Assembly (NCBI GenBank): GCA_043801235.1
Contig: JAZDMF010000016.1
Location: 1-23,687 of the forward strand
Reading direction: 5' to 3'
Source of the DNA: DAOQAK01 sp043801235
GTDB lineage: Bacteria > Bacteroidota > Bacteroidia > Bacteroidales > CG2-30-32-10
Length of the DNA: 23,687 nt
Position numbers and translations under genes: made by a program. Below are positions 6,661 to 15,212 of the stretch, in pieces; position 1 is the first letter of the stretch; each line of letters begins with the position of its first letter. Under the pieces are notes generated by a model. That model saw only the letters and a list, made by a program, of their open reading frames with translations. It was not told the origin of the DNA and searched no databases.

Positions 6661-7713
6661 ATGAAAGTGAAATTATTGCCGGCAACAGTTTTTATTGTTG
6701 CATTTTTTATCTGGATACAGTTTGTTTCCGCGCAGGAGAAGCAGTACAAAGTGGGCTGCATTGCATTTTACAACCTCGAAAATCTTTACGATACCCTCAA
6801 CGATCCGGATACGAATGATGATGAATTCACTCCCGAAGGCGCCAATAAATGGAACTCTGAAAGGTATTATGAAAAACTTGATCATATGGCGCAGGTGATA
6901 TCGAAAATTGGCAATGAATATGTAAAGGGCGGACCGGTGATTCTTGGTGTTTCAGAAGTCGAAAATAAATCGGTTCTCGAAGACCTGATAAAGCAGGATT
7001 CTTTAAAACCATCGGATTACGGCATCGTTCATTTCGACGGGCCCGATAAAAGAGGTGTTGATGTTGCACTTATATATCAGAAAGATAATTTCGTTGTTAC
7101 AGGAAGTAAATCGGTTACGCTTAAAATACCCGGACGTACCGATTTTTTTACCCGCGATCAGCTGGTGGTTTCGGGTATGTTTGACGGGGAGCCTTTGTAT
7201 GTAATAGTTAACCACTGGCCATCAAGAAGAGGCGGTGAAAAAAGAAGCGCATCATTGCGCAATGCCGCAGCCGACCTTACCAAATCAATCGTCGATTCCA
7301 TTCAGAAAATTGATACCACAGCAAAAGTTATAATCATGGGCGACCTGAATGATGACCCTGCCAATAACAGTGTTTCAAAACATTTATTAGCAAAAGGTAA
7401 CGAAACGGAAGTAGGGAAAAAAGAATTGTACAACCCTATGTATAACCTTTTTAAAAAAGAAGGTGTTGGCAGCCTGGCCTATCGCGACAACTGGAACCTT
7501 TTCGATCAGATCATTGTTACAGGAACCTTGCTGGGTGATGACAAATCAACCTATAAATTTTTTAAAGCAAAAATTTTCAATAAGAATTTTCTTACACAAA
7601 AGGAAGGCGCTTTTTCCGGTTATCCTTTCCGCACCTATGTGGGCACAACATATATGGGCGGTTATTCCGATCACTTTCCTGCATATATTTTTCTGACGAA
7701 AGAGATCAAATAA
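6661..7713 (+). CDS. Secreted endonuclease/exonuclease/phosphatase (EEP) family hydrolase
   Basis: This is a metal-dependent phosphodiesterase of the EEP (DNase I-like) superfamily, exported by Sec. A signal peptide occupies residues 1-24 (ends FVSA, mature protein starts QEKQ). EEP motifs are in the expected order: FYNLEN with Asn39 and Glu40, GVSEVEN with Glu99, VNHWPSRRGG with His185, GDLNDDP with Asp228 and Asn230, FDQI with Asp282, and the terminal SDHFP with Asp337 and His338. All catalytic positions are present, so the enzyme is probably active. The substrate could be extracellular nucleic acid or another phosphodiester; family members vary. There is no lipobox and no T9SS sorting domain, so a periplasmic location is most likely. 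It converges with a T9SS OB-fold protein across a shared terminator. Confidence 0.88.
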   Translation: MKVKLLPATVFIVAFFIWIQFVSAQEKQYKVGCIAFYNLENLYDTLNDPDTNDDEFTPEGANKWNSERYYEKLDHMAQVISKIGNEYVKGGPVILGVSEVENKSVLEDLIKQDSLKPSDYGIVHFDGPDKRGVDVALIYQKDNFVVTGSKSVTLKIPGRTDFFTRDQLVVSGMFDGEPLYVIVNHWPSRRGGEKRSASLRNAAADLTKSIVDSIQKIDTTAKVIIMGDLNDDPANNSVSKHLLAKGNETEVGKKELYNPMYNLFKKEGVGSLAYRDNWNLFDQIIVTGTLLGDDKSTYKFFKAKIFNKNFLTQKEGAFSGYPFRTYVGTTYMGGYSDHFPAYIFLTKEIK

Positions 7714-7743
7714 AAAAAAAGCTGCCAGATGGCAGCTTTTTTT
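7712..7743 (+). terminator. Bidirectional intrinsic terminator
   Basis: A 6-bp GC-rich stem (GCTGCC at 7721-7726, GGCAGC at 7731-7736) with loop AGAT is flanked by an A-tract on the left and a T-tract on the right. It can terminate the EEP gene on the + strand and the T9SS gene 7760-9403 on the minus strand. Confidence 0.85.
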
Positions 7744-7759
7744 ATGATTGCTTAGGAAA

Positions 7760-9403
7760 TTATTCTTTTACAAACTTCTTCGTTGACTGTATTCCGTTTT
7801 TATTGATCAATGAAACAAAATAGATTCCATTTGGGAGATTGCTGATGTCAGCAGAAATATTAGCGCTGTTGACAGGGATTTGCAGAATATCCCGGCCGAG
7901 TAAATTGGTTATTTTTGCCAGCTTGAATCCGTCAGCATTATTGATGTAAATAATATCTGAAACAGGATTTGGGTATATGTTAATACTGTTTGATGAAATT
8001 TCAGATAATCCTGTACCAATAACAACGTCAGCCGCATCTCTGGGTTCAATGAAATCTGTACCATAAGTAAGATATATGATTCCGGTTACATCGTAATGTG
8101 TGCTCAGCACAGGTGTAAAATGATACATCAGGTCATCAACAAAAGCGGAATCTGTATCGAAAACTGTCCATTCCCCGTAATTGTTAGGTAACTTTGTACA
8201 TTCTGCATTAAATATTTTTACAAGAACACCTTCGTACGGTTCCCCGGCAATGGTATCGTTTATATTTGGTCCTGTTACTGTAATAGGAGCAGGCAGGGTA
8301 TTGCCTGAAGAATGTACAGTAAAACCAGTAATACTTGCAAATTCAGTATATCCGTAATATTCTTTTACGGTTCCTGTTAATGTAATACTGTCGCCGATCG
8401 CAGGAGTGTGCAGATCATCGTAAATATAAATTCCATTCCACATACCAGTTCCATCCTGAATAAAATAACCTGCCGGAGCCACAGCTGTGACAATTCCGGA
8501 TGTTGTTACTACCATATTCATATAAGGTGAATTGGCAGGAGATGCTGCAGTGAGTTGAATATTATGGATGGGTTGTGGATTTGGAAGAGTCAGATCAATT
8601 GTAAAATTTACAGTATCTGATTTATTTGGAGTTAATGCCACATCAGTAGTATCAACCAGTTGAAGAATAACCTGGTGAACTCCTGCTGAAAGGCCGGTAA
8701 GGTTAATTGGCAAAATTGTAAATTGCGATTGTGCAGCACCTCCATCAATAGTATAGTTAATATGTCCGTCGCTTCCTGTTCCCAGGTTTCCAACTACAAA
8801 TTCACTTACATCAAATGCAACAGGAACATCAGCAGAATATAATGTTGCCCCGTCAGTTGGCGTATAAATTGAAATAGTGGGATTAGCAACCCCAGGCCTG
8901 GTAATTACTATATCGTCTATCTGCAAGTGATCAATATCAGCAACTGTATTTTTTATACCGAAAATAAATTCTGCCGTTGAAGTATCCGCCGATGCAGTAA
9001 CAGTACCTGTCATTTGCGTCCAACTTGATGAGTTTATTGAAGTGTAAGTGGAATTATAAATATAACTGCCATCATACAAACCCAATTTGATATCGCCATG
9101 TCCCCTTACCCAATAAGTAATTGTATAAGTCGTGCCATTAGTAACAGTAAGTGATTGAGTGGTGAATCTCTTAATACTTGTAGTTGTATTTTCTAACTTA
9201 ACAGCAGTTGTAGGACTGTGTGCACTTACAGTATAAGGATTTATACTTGCAGCAATAAGATTTGTTTTTGCTCCAACCATACCCACCGGAACATTACCTA
9301 CCCAGGTTTCTAAGTTGTTGCTGAAAACGGTAACCTGTGCCTTTCCTGCAAAGAAGAAAAGTGTAAGGATACTGATAATGGATAATGTAATAATTTTTTT
9401 CAT
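7760..9403 (-). CDS. T9SS cargo protein with OB-fold domain (long paralog)
   Basis: This is a secreted modular protein predicted to leave the cell through the type IX system. Residues 1-22 are a signal peptide. About 25-168 is a jelly-roll, carbohydrate-binding-like domain (ETWVGNVPVG, TYWVRGHG, HLQIDDIVI). About 172-270 is an Ig-like beta-sandwich (PTISIYTPTDGATL). About 278-462 is an OB-fold like that beside catalytic domains in ExeM-type extracellular nucleases (SGIVTAVAPAGYFIQDGTG, GIYIYDD, GDSITLTGTVKEYYGYTE, SSGNTLPAP). From about 474 comes the T9SS type A sorting domain (INIYPNPVSD to NGIYFVSLIN and KKFVKE). No catalytic domain is seen. The 448-aa protein at 15257-16603 is a paralog lacking the Ig-like segment. 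Whether it binds DNA or glycans is not shown by the sequence. Confidence 0.85.
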   Translation of the reverse strand: MKKIITLSIISILTLFFFAGKAQVTVFSNNLETWVGNVPVGMVGAKTNLIAASINPYTVSAHSPTTAVKLENTTTSIKRFTTQSLTVTNGTTYTITYWVRGHGDIKLGLYDGSYIYNSTYTSINSSSWTQMTGTVTASADTSTAEFIFGIKNTVADIDHLQIDDIVITRPGVANPTISIYTPTDGATLYSADVPVAFDVSEFVVGNLGTGSDGHINYTIDGGAAQSQFTILPINLTGLSAGVHQVILQLVDTTDVALTPNKSDTVNFTIDLTLPNPQPIHNIQLTAASPANSPYMNMVVTTSGIVTAVAPAGYFIQDGTGMWNGIYIYDDLHTPAIGDSITLTGTVKEYYGYTEFASITGFTVHSSGNTLPAPITVTGPNINDTIAGEPYEGVLVKIFNAECTKLPNNYGEWTVFDTDSAFVDDLMYHFTPVLSTHYDVTGIIYLTYGTDFIEPRDAADVVIGTGLSEISSNSINIYPNPVSDIIYINNADGFKLAKITNLLGRDILQIPVNSANISADISNLPNGIYFVSLINKNGIQSTKKFVKE

Positions 9404-9425
9404 AGTGAATATTTTTATAGGAACA

Positions 9426-9433
9426 CAAAGGTA
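9426..9433 (-). promoter_or_regulatory. Bacteroidota -7 promoter box for the long OB-fold T9SS gene
   Basis: On the minus strand this reads TACCTTTG, an exact TAnnTTTG match, 22 bp upstream of the ATG at 9403. The predicted leader is about 19 nt. Confidence 0.5.
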
Positions 9434-9454
9434 ATTCTATTTTTTTAGATGCAT

Positions 9455-9484
9455 AAAAAAAACCCCTGGTTTCAGGAGGTTTTT
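9455..9484 (-). terminator. Intrinsic terminator of the fibre/barrel/T9SS operon
   Basis: An imperfect hairpin (AAACCCCTG paired with CAGGAGGTTT around GTTT) has a T-run on its minus-strand 3' side. It lies about 110 bp after the end of the minus-strand operon and just upstream of the promoter of the next gene. It also has a T-run on the + strand. Confidence 0.6.
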
Positions 9485-9593
9485 GTTAAAATATATTAAA
9501 GGTATATTCTTTTGATAACTTTTTTGTTTCATTTATTCCTTGTTATTCCTTATTTTCCGTTATAACTTGTACTCTAAATTCTCATATCAAAAA

Positions 9594-11204
9594 TCACTTT
9601 ATCACTACAATTTTATCAGAAGCAATAAACTTATTATTTGTAAAAGCTTTGTATATATATACACCTTGGTTGAGCCCAATATCCGAGATAAAAATGCAGT
9701 GAGTTCCACCATATATGGAACGGGTATATAGTTTTCCGCCTAGCAAATCATAAATTTCAAATGTGCCTATTTCTGTTTCGTGTATTGAATATATAATATT
9801 CATGTCACCTTCACTAGGATTAGGAAAAACGTTAAAAATAGATTCTTTTATTGAATCATTCAATTCACTTATCATCCCATCGTTAGAATTATCAACTTTA
9901 ATTATAAATTTACTATAATCATCTATAATCGCTCTAAATAAACCTCCATTTTCAACTTTAAAACCTTCGGAAAGAATTATTTTATTTGCAGCTTGAAATA
10001 AAACATCAGCTCCATCTTCAACAGTAACATCATCTCCTGTGCGAATAATATCACTTGAATAATATTCATAAGGTGTTGAACCTTCAAAACTTAGCTTATA
10101 TGGATAAATGTATGGGGAACAATTTGGAATAGGAATTTCTATACCTTCAGCCTGATAAGAAGTTTGAGTAACATTAATAGTAGGATTGTTAGCAGCGTTA
10201 TATTTTACAAAAGGTAATTCGAAAGTTTGATCATCACAATGGTTTATTAGTCTGACGTCAAACACAAAAATACCGGCAGCCTGTTCGGCGTAGTCTGCAT
10301 TTTTCCCATCCCAATAAAATGGTTCAGTAATTCCATTATAGCTTTTGATATAATATGATCTGATGGGAGAACCTGATACTTGATTGGGATATACATCAAT
10401 CCATGCTTCTATTGCATTATCCATGTCGTATATTGCTACCGGTGCATCTTGATAATGCATACCTGTACAACCAGGGTCTAATGTTCCAGAAACAGTGCTG
10501 CAATTCCAACCATCATAAGTACATTTGTCAATAATCAATACTTCATCCAAATAAAAACCAGTGCAATAATGATTTCCTAAAGGCGAATAATCCTTGGATT
10601 TAAAGAAAATATAATTAACTCCACTTTCATCAGGTGTATATTCAAACTGAATATTTTCCCAGCCATTGCTAATTAAAACATGTCCCTTATCTTCATAAAC
10701 AATATCGTCTGGCTCATTATTATTTACATCCTTAGAAAGAAAAACTTTATACTCAGGATTCTTTGTTGAATTATCCATTTTTGATACTTTAAATTTAATT
10801 ATATATGGAACATCTACTTGTAAATTCTGAGTGAGTTCAATTCCTATCCAACCTTGTTCATTGGGTGAAGACGAATACTGCCCACAACCACTTGGCATTC
10901 TGTGAGAATATAATCCAGCATATTTCTGTCCAGTATAAGCAGTTTCATAGCCAAAATAATTGTCTGGAACCCCTAAGGAAATGTCATCTACATAGGGCAC
11001 ACAGCTAGAGGGATCATAAGAATCAAAAAACAATTGCTCATCCGGTTTTGAATTTCCTGAATAGAATATATAGGCATTATCTTTAAAAATCCAGGATGTT
11101 CCTGTTTCAAAACTATTATCAGGAACTAAGTTTTGAGCAATTATAGTTTGACTCCCCAAAGATATAATTACAGAAATTATTAATAATATTTTTTTATTTT
11201 TCAT
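9594..11204 (-). CDS. T9SS cargo protein with 3-coathanger-like stack
   Basis: This is a secreted surface protein, last in a three-gene operon. The signal peptide covers residues 1-23 (ends TIIA). The mature N-terminal half (about 25-225) has a jelly-roll, carbohydrate-binding look (NLVPDNSFETG, a cysteine-rich PSGCGQYSS segment, FYLDEVLIID). Residues about 391-428 resemble the 3-coathanger stack repeat of Bacteroidota surface proteins (VTVEDGADVLFQAANKIIL, GFKVENGGLF). The final 81 residues, from IFNVFPNPSEGD, are a T9SS type A sorting domain. The ATG overlaps the TGA of the barrel gene by 4 bp (ATGA), which implies translational coupling. There is no catalytic motif, so an adhesin or structural role is the simplest guess. 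Confidence 0.82.
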   Translation of the reverse strand: MKNKKILLIISVIISLGSQTIIAQNLVPDNSFETGTSWIFKDNAYIFYSGNSKPDEQLFFDSYDPSSCVPYVDDISLGVPDNYFGYETAYTGQKYAGLYSHRMPSGCGQYSSSPNEQGWIGIELTQNLQVDVPYIIKFKVSKMDNSTKNPEYKVFLSKDVNNNEPDDIVYEDKGHVLISNGWENIQFEYTPDESGVNYIFFKSKDYSPLGNHYCTGFYLDEVLIIDKCTYDGWNCSTVSGTLDPGCTGMHYQDAPVAIYDMDNAIEAWIDVYPNQVSGSPIRSYYIKSYNGITEPFYWDGKNADYAEQAAGIFVFDVRLINHCDDQTFELPFVKYNAANNPTINVTQTSYQAEGIEIPIPNCSPYIYPYKLSFEGSTPYEYYSSDIIRTGDDVTVEDGADVLFQAANKIILSEGFKVENGGLFRAIIDDYSKFIIKVDNSNDGMISELNDSIKESIFNVFPNPSEGDMNIIYSIHETEIGTFEIYDLLGGKLYTRSIYGGTHCIFISDIGLNQGVYIYKAFTNNKFIASDKIVVIK

Positions 11205-11872
11205 ATTTTTTTATTTTTAGAAATAATTTTTAAACCAAAACTAATTGTAGGATCAAAAAGATAACCGACAAGACCATCAAAATGTTTATTGTAAAACGTA
11301 TAGAGAACATAAAGTTTAAATGGGCTAATATCTAAATTGAAGTTTCTAAAGCTTTTTTGCCAACCACATTGAATATAGATATTTGGAAAATGCATATTAA
11401 ATTTTGTGTCATCTTTTTTTAAATAATTAGCAAATACATATCCAAGTCCAAGTGAAAAATAAAACCCATTTAAATCATTTTTTGATAAACCCTCGGGCTT
11501 ATTAAACAGATATCTTCGAATACTAATACTTGCTTGCAAAGCATAACCATTATGAATTTCATTTATATTATTATCGTAAGAGTCAATCAATATAAATCCT
11601 TTATTTGTTCTTGGTAAAACACCAATGGAATTTACTAATGATAAATTATTCCTTATTTTAATTTCACTTTCTATGTCATAAAAAAATTGTCTTTTATATT
11701 TAAAATTATAATTGATAACATGATAAGGTAATTTAATTATTAAAATCTTGCTTTTTTTATCATCTGTCAATTCATTTTGATTCTGTGCAAAAGAAGAAAC
11801 TAATAAAAAGAGAAAAAAAAGAATGGGCACAAAATAATTTTTATTTAGTTTGCTTTTCTTCAAGTATTTCAA
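11201..11872 (-). CDS. Outer-membrane beta-barrel protein, unnamed family
   Basis: This 223-aa exported protein has a hydrophobic signal sequence (about residues 13-29, ending SFAQ). Alternating polar and aromatic strands follow (ALQASISIRRYLF, GFYFSLGLGYVFANY, IYIQCGWQ, FKLYVLYTFYN, TISFGLKIIS), as in small outer-membrane barrels. No specific family is recognised. The only in-frame starts near the signal peptide are TTG codons (11872 or 11863), so translation begins at a non-ATG codon and overlaps the fibre gene by 32 bp. It overlaps the T9SS gene downstream by 4 bp. The gene is visibly AT-rich. Its tight position between a fibre protein and a T9SS cargo suggests it anchors or assembles one of them (inference). 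Confidence 0.75.
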   Translation of the reverse strand: MKYLKKSKLNKNYFVPILFFLFLLVSSFAQNQNELTDDKKSKILIIKLPYHVINYNFKYKRQFFYDIESEIKIRNNLSLVNSIGVLPRTNKGFILIDSYDNNINEIHNGYALQASISIRRYLFNKPEGLSKNDLNGFYFSLGLGYVFANYLKKDDTKFNMHFPNIYIQCGWQKSFRNFNLDISPFKLYVLYTFYNKHFDGLVGYLFDPTISFGLKIISKNKKI

Positions 11873-14273
11873 CTTTTTTATTTAATTCAATTATATAAAG
11901 TGTAAGTTCTTCAACTTTTTGTAATAAAATTGTATTCATTTCGCCAAGCGGAATCCCGTTTTCATCTATATCAGTTGCAGAAGGAACACCGGGAAGTTTT
12001 TTGTTTTCTTTAATACTTTTTTCAAGTTCGGAAATACTCATTAAAGAGTAATCATAATTAAAAACATAGTCAGGCCATGTAGTGCTGGTGCTTTCAACAA
12101 ACACTTCCTTTGAACCTATTGTGCCATTTACAGCAAGTTTATATTCATTCGGATTGTTTGTTAAAGTTGTTCCAATTCCTACATTTCCTTCAACTATAAG
12201 TCCATTAGATGGCGCAGTGCTTGTACCGCTATATGTTGCACCTATTGCCACAGCTCCTTCAATATCGAGTTTATTTACAGTTGTTGTTGTTCCAATTCCT
12301 ACATTTCCTTGAACAATAAGTCCATTAGAGGGTGCACTGCTATTACCGCTATATGTTGCACCTATTGCCATAGCTCCTTCTACATCTAGTTTATTTTCAG
12401 GTGTTGTTCCTATGCCTACACTTCCAAGTTGTAAATAAATGTCATTGTACTTAACCCCTTCGAAATAATCAACAATACAAGCATATGGTTGAGTGGGAGT
12501 CATTATGAAATTTAGTGCTAACCCAACATACCCTTGATAATCCGTACCTATCCTTATTTCCTGATTAATGGAAGAAGTGTATGGAATAATTACATCAAGC
12601 TTTTTTTGGGGGTTCGATGTTCCTATACCAATATTATTATTTGCAGGATTTATAACTATACCTTCTCCTTCTTCATAGCCACCGTAAACAAAACGTTTAC
12701 CGCTTCCGAAAGATTTAAATCCTGCAACTAAATTAGCAGCACTTCCATCAATCATTCCTGCTTCACCACCTATCATATCAAAACCTATTTGTACCCCACC
12801 ATCCCCACCTTCACCAAAATAAGCACCTTGCCCGTAAACATGAAGTAGTGCAATTGGGCTTGTTGTTCCAATACCGACATTACCAGAACTTAAAATTCGC
12901 ATTCGTTCTGTAGCATTTGTTTCAAACACCAAGCTTTGCGCATCGGTAGTGCCTATGAAGTTAGTTCCGGGTGTTGTTCCTGTATTTCCTGTAAGGCTCC
13001 AGGATACAGCATTAGGTGTGGACCATGATGCAACACCATTAGCATCGGAAGTTAATACTTTATTAGCTCCCTGGTTTCCGTCAACAATTTTTAAAGTTGA
13101 GCCGGATGAACCAACCACTTCAAGTGATGCGCCGGGAGATGTTGTTCCTATTCCAACTTTTGCATTAAAAGCTAATATCTGATTGGCCACCTGGCTGTCA
13201 AATATTCCATATACAAGCGCTTTTAAACGTGCATCAGCTTCGCTGGCTCTTGCAGCATTATCAATAAACAATTTATTACTTGCTGTTTCATAATAACCCG
13301 CTTTATAACCTAAAAAAACGCAACCACTATTAGTTGAGGCCGTGTACCCCGATTTATAACCAATATTTACATTTTGCCCCCCGCTTATTAGATTAAAACC
13401 ACTATATGAACCAAGTAAAGAATTTTCTGAAGAGCTGATTAAATTACCGGCGCTGTATAGGCCTAAACAGGTATTGTACGTGCCAGTTTCATTTTTATAT
13501 AATGTTCGGTAACCGATTCCTATATTATTTATTGCACCACTGGTAGTTGAACCTGTACCTGTACCTGCTCCTTGCCCAATATATATATTATCATCTCCCT
13601 CTGAATATGCTCCTGCGCCATTTCCAATACAAATATTATTATCCGGATCATCAGATTCTGTCATAGAACCATAACCAATGGAAATATTATAATTGCCCGT
13701 TGAAAGTTTATCGGCAGCTCCTACACCAAAAGCAGAATTTCCAGTACCTGTAGTATAAACATAAAGTGAACGATAACCCATTCCAACATTATATGTTCCG
13801 GTTGAATTTCCGCTATTACCAAATCCGGCTTCCCGCCCAAAAAAGGTATTGGCATCCCCTGTTCCATAATATCCAGCATAATATCCTATGCAAGTATTAT
13901 TATCAGCTGATGGATTTGAATAACCTGCCTTGTAACCAAAATAAGCATTATTTGTTCCATCAGTCACATTAATGCCGGCACCAACACCACCAAAAGTGTT
14001 ATTGGCTCCCGTTAGCGCTGACGGGCTTTCAACAGCAAAAGAAGTAACCGGGGTTGCCTGATTGTTTGCAACAACAAACATTGAACCCGGGCTGGCTGTC
14101 CCAATTCCAATTTTACTTGAACTTTGATATGCAACACTACTAACAACCGTTGCAGTACCAGTAAAATAAGGTATAGAACCTGTTGTACCACCAGTTGTGG
14201 TAACATTAGTTTGACAAAAAACAAATGCAAGATTTAAAATCATTGCAACAAAAAACATTGTAAATTTTTTCAT
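11841..14273 (-). CDS. Fibre-like repeat protein (phage-tail-fibre/YadA-head-like)
   Basis: This is an 810-aa secreted repeat protein, first in the operon. Residues 1-20 form a signal peptide. The N-terminal third has degenerate YadA-head-like repeats (NNAYFGYKAGY, NNTCIGYYAGYY, NTFFGREAGF, NNICIGNGAG). The rest carries at least seven GIGT-type repeats of the form VGIGTTxPxxxLDVxG, common in Bacteroidota fibre-like proteins. The last 65 residues (ISELEKSIKENKKLPGVPS, LGEMNTILLQKVEEL, then a coiled coil ending EEKQTK) form the conserved C-terminal stalk of this group. There is no T9SS sorting domain and no recognisable S74 endosialidase chaperone, so the export route is unclear. A trimeric surface fibre is inferred. 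Two 40-residue units are an almost exact tandem DNA duplication. Confidence 0.8.
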   Translation of the reverse strand: MKKFTMFFVAMILNLAFVFCQTNVTTTGGTTGSIPYFTGTATVVSSVAYQSSSKIGIGTASPGSMFVVANNQATPVTSFAVESPSALTGANNTFGGVGAGINVTDGTNNAYFGYKAGYSNPSADNNTCIGYYAGYYGTGDANTFFGREAGFGNSGNSTGTYNVGMGYRSLYVYTTGTGNSAFGVGAADKLSTGNYNISIGYGSMTESDDPDNNICIGNGAGAYSEGDDNIYIGQGAGTGTGSTTSGAINNIGIGYRTLYKNETGTYNTCLGLYSAGNLISSSENSLLGSYSGFNLISGGQNVNIGYKSGYTASTNSGCVFLGYKAGYYETASNKLFIDNAARASEADARLKALVYGIFDSQVANQILAFNAKVGIGTTSPGASLEVVGSSGSTLKIVDGNQGANKVLTSDANGVASWSTPNAVSWSLTGNTGTTPGTNFIGTTDAQSLVFETNATERMRILSSGNVGIGTTSPIALLHVYGQGAYFGEGGDGGVQIGFDMIGGEAGMIDGSAANLVAGFKSFGSGKRFVYGGYEEGEGIVINPANNNIGIGTSNPQKKLDVIIPYTSSINQEIRIGTDYQGYVGLALNFIMTPTQPYACIVDYFEGVKYNDIYLQLGSVGIGTTPENKLDVEGAMAIGATYSGNSSAPSNGLIVQGNVGIGTTTTVNKLDIEGAVAIGATYSGTSTAPSNGLIVEGNVGIGTTLTNNPNEYKLAVNGTIGSKEVFVESTSTTWPDYVFNYDYSLMSISELEKSIKENKKLPGVPSATDIDENGIPLGEMNTILLQKVEELTLYIIELNKKVEILEEKQTK
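12169..12408. repeat. 120-bp tandem duplication inside the fibre gene
   Basis: Two consecutive in-frame units (about 12169-12288 and 12289-12408) encode nearly the same 40 residues, including AIGATYSG, APSNGLIV and GNVGIGTT. They share long identical stretches, which points to a recent duplication or ongoing homogenisation. A third, more diverged unit begins near 12406. Confidence 0.8.
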
Positions 14274-14354
14274 AGTTGATATTTTTTTGTAATTAAATTT
14301 AGAATTAAAATCGAAATTTAATTATAAAAAGTATCTATTTCAAAATGCAATTCA

Positions 14355-14376
14355 TCAATAGTCAATCAATAGTCAA
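14355..14376. repeat. Perfect 11-bp tandem direct repeat
   Basis: TCAATAGTCAA occurs twice back to back (14355-14365 and 14366-14376). The second copy covers the stop codon of the 161-aa gene, and both lie 80-100 bp upstream of the fibre operon. It is either a regulatory direct repeat or replication slippage. Confidence 0.6.
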
Positions 14377-14851
14377 TTTTGAACATAGATATTTTTGTGA
14401 TAATTTCATCTATTTCCCTTATTACAAAAGAAAATTTATCAGGATTATTAATAATTTTTAATTTGATATTTTTTAATGAATTTTTTTTTAAAAAAATCCC
14501 TTCAATATCTGTAAAATGTTTTTCAGCACAAGTATAAAAACCTTTGCTTCCTGATAATATTATAAAGTTTTCCCTGCATAATATAAAAAGTAAATAAGCA
14601 AGATGATATTTATAATCCGGATTCCATCTTATTTTACTGCCATTACAGGGTTTTATGAAAAAGGAAAATATTTCTCTTTTAGATATAATATATTTTTTCT
14701 GATAAAGAATATCAACAAACTCATATAACTTGCCTTTCCCTGTCCATATTAATTTTGTTGAACGGGTTATAACCTGTTCTTTAAAACCAATGACAGGTTG
14801 CTGATAAACTAATATATTATTATTAGACTTCATGTCGGCAGAATTCAACAT
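14366..14851 (-). CDS. Hypothetical AT-rich protein, 161 aa
   Basis: The family is not recognised. The frame is long for such AT-rich DNA. The product reads like a folded soluble protein: KLIWTGKGKLYEFVDILYQKK, a hydrophobic helix HLAYLLFILC, then AEKHFTDIEG and a basic amphipathic C-terminus ending REIDEIITKISMF. There is no signal peptide or transmembrane segment. The WTG..LxxFxxxL pattern followed by a helical segment recalls the C-terminal part of RteC-type regulators from Bacteroides conjugative elements, but this is a weak resemblance by eye. The gene points toward the fibre operon and ends 92 bp before it, so a regulatory link is conceivable. The start could be ATG at 14851 or at 14833. 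Confidence 0.55.
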   Translation of the reverse strand: MLNSADMKSNNNILVYQQPVIGFKEQVITRSTKLIWTGKGKLYEFVDILYQKKYIISKREIFSFFIKPCNGSKIRWNPDYKYHLAYLLFILCRENFIILSGSKGFYTCAEKHFTDIEGIFLKKNSLKNIKLKIINNPDKFSFVIREIDEIITKISMFKIDY

Positions 14852-15212
14852 TTTTCAATATTTGTTCATCATTTGGTATTTAAATATATTTTCCTACATA
14901 AATAATAAGCCTGTGATAGTGATTTTAAGTGAGATTATGAAACTATAAACAGCTTTAATATGCATTTTTTATAAACCATCAATGATGCCTCTCCATATTG
15001 TTAGTTAACGTTTTTCAAAAAGGTTACCCTAAACTTTTAATTTTTCTTCTTTCGAAAATACAGTAGATACGTGTCTGTAGCAGGATACAGCAAATTGAAA
15101 AAAAGTTATCAACATACCATCTTCCAATCTAAAGTTGCCCTGTTTTCAGAGCAAAAACAGTTTGAAATATTATTGATTCTTATGAAGGGAAATTTATATA
15201 AATAAAAGGCAT
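14852..15212. other. Intergenic stretch without a supported gene
   Basis: About 360 bp lie between the hypothetical gene and the terminator of the next unit. No reading frame of useful length or coding character is seen. The only structures are two weak inverted repeats: CTGTTTT/AAAACAG with a 7-nt loop (15140-15160), and a short CTGTA/TACAG pair near 15090. No promoter box matching TAnnTTTG was found for the 161-aa gene. Confidence 0.5.

Noticed and set aside
12082..12408. Regularly spaced repeats resembling a CRISPR array
   Set aside because: The period is 120 bp, the whole unit is conserved rather than alternating repeat and spacer, and the repeats stay in the frame of the fibre protein.
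14012..14230. 72-codon leucine- and valine-rich minus-strand frame in the fibre gene
   Set aside because: It is an off-frame reading of repetitive codons in a well-supported gene.
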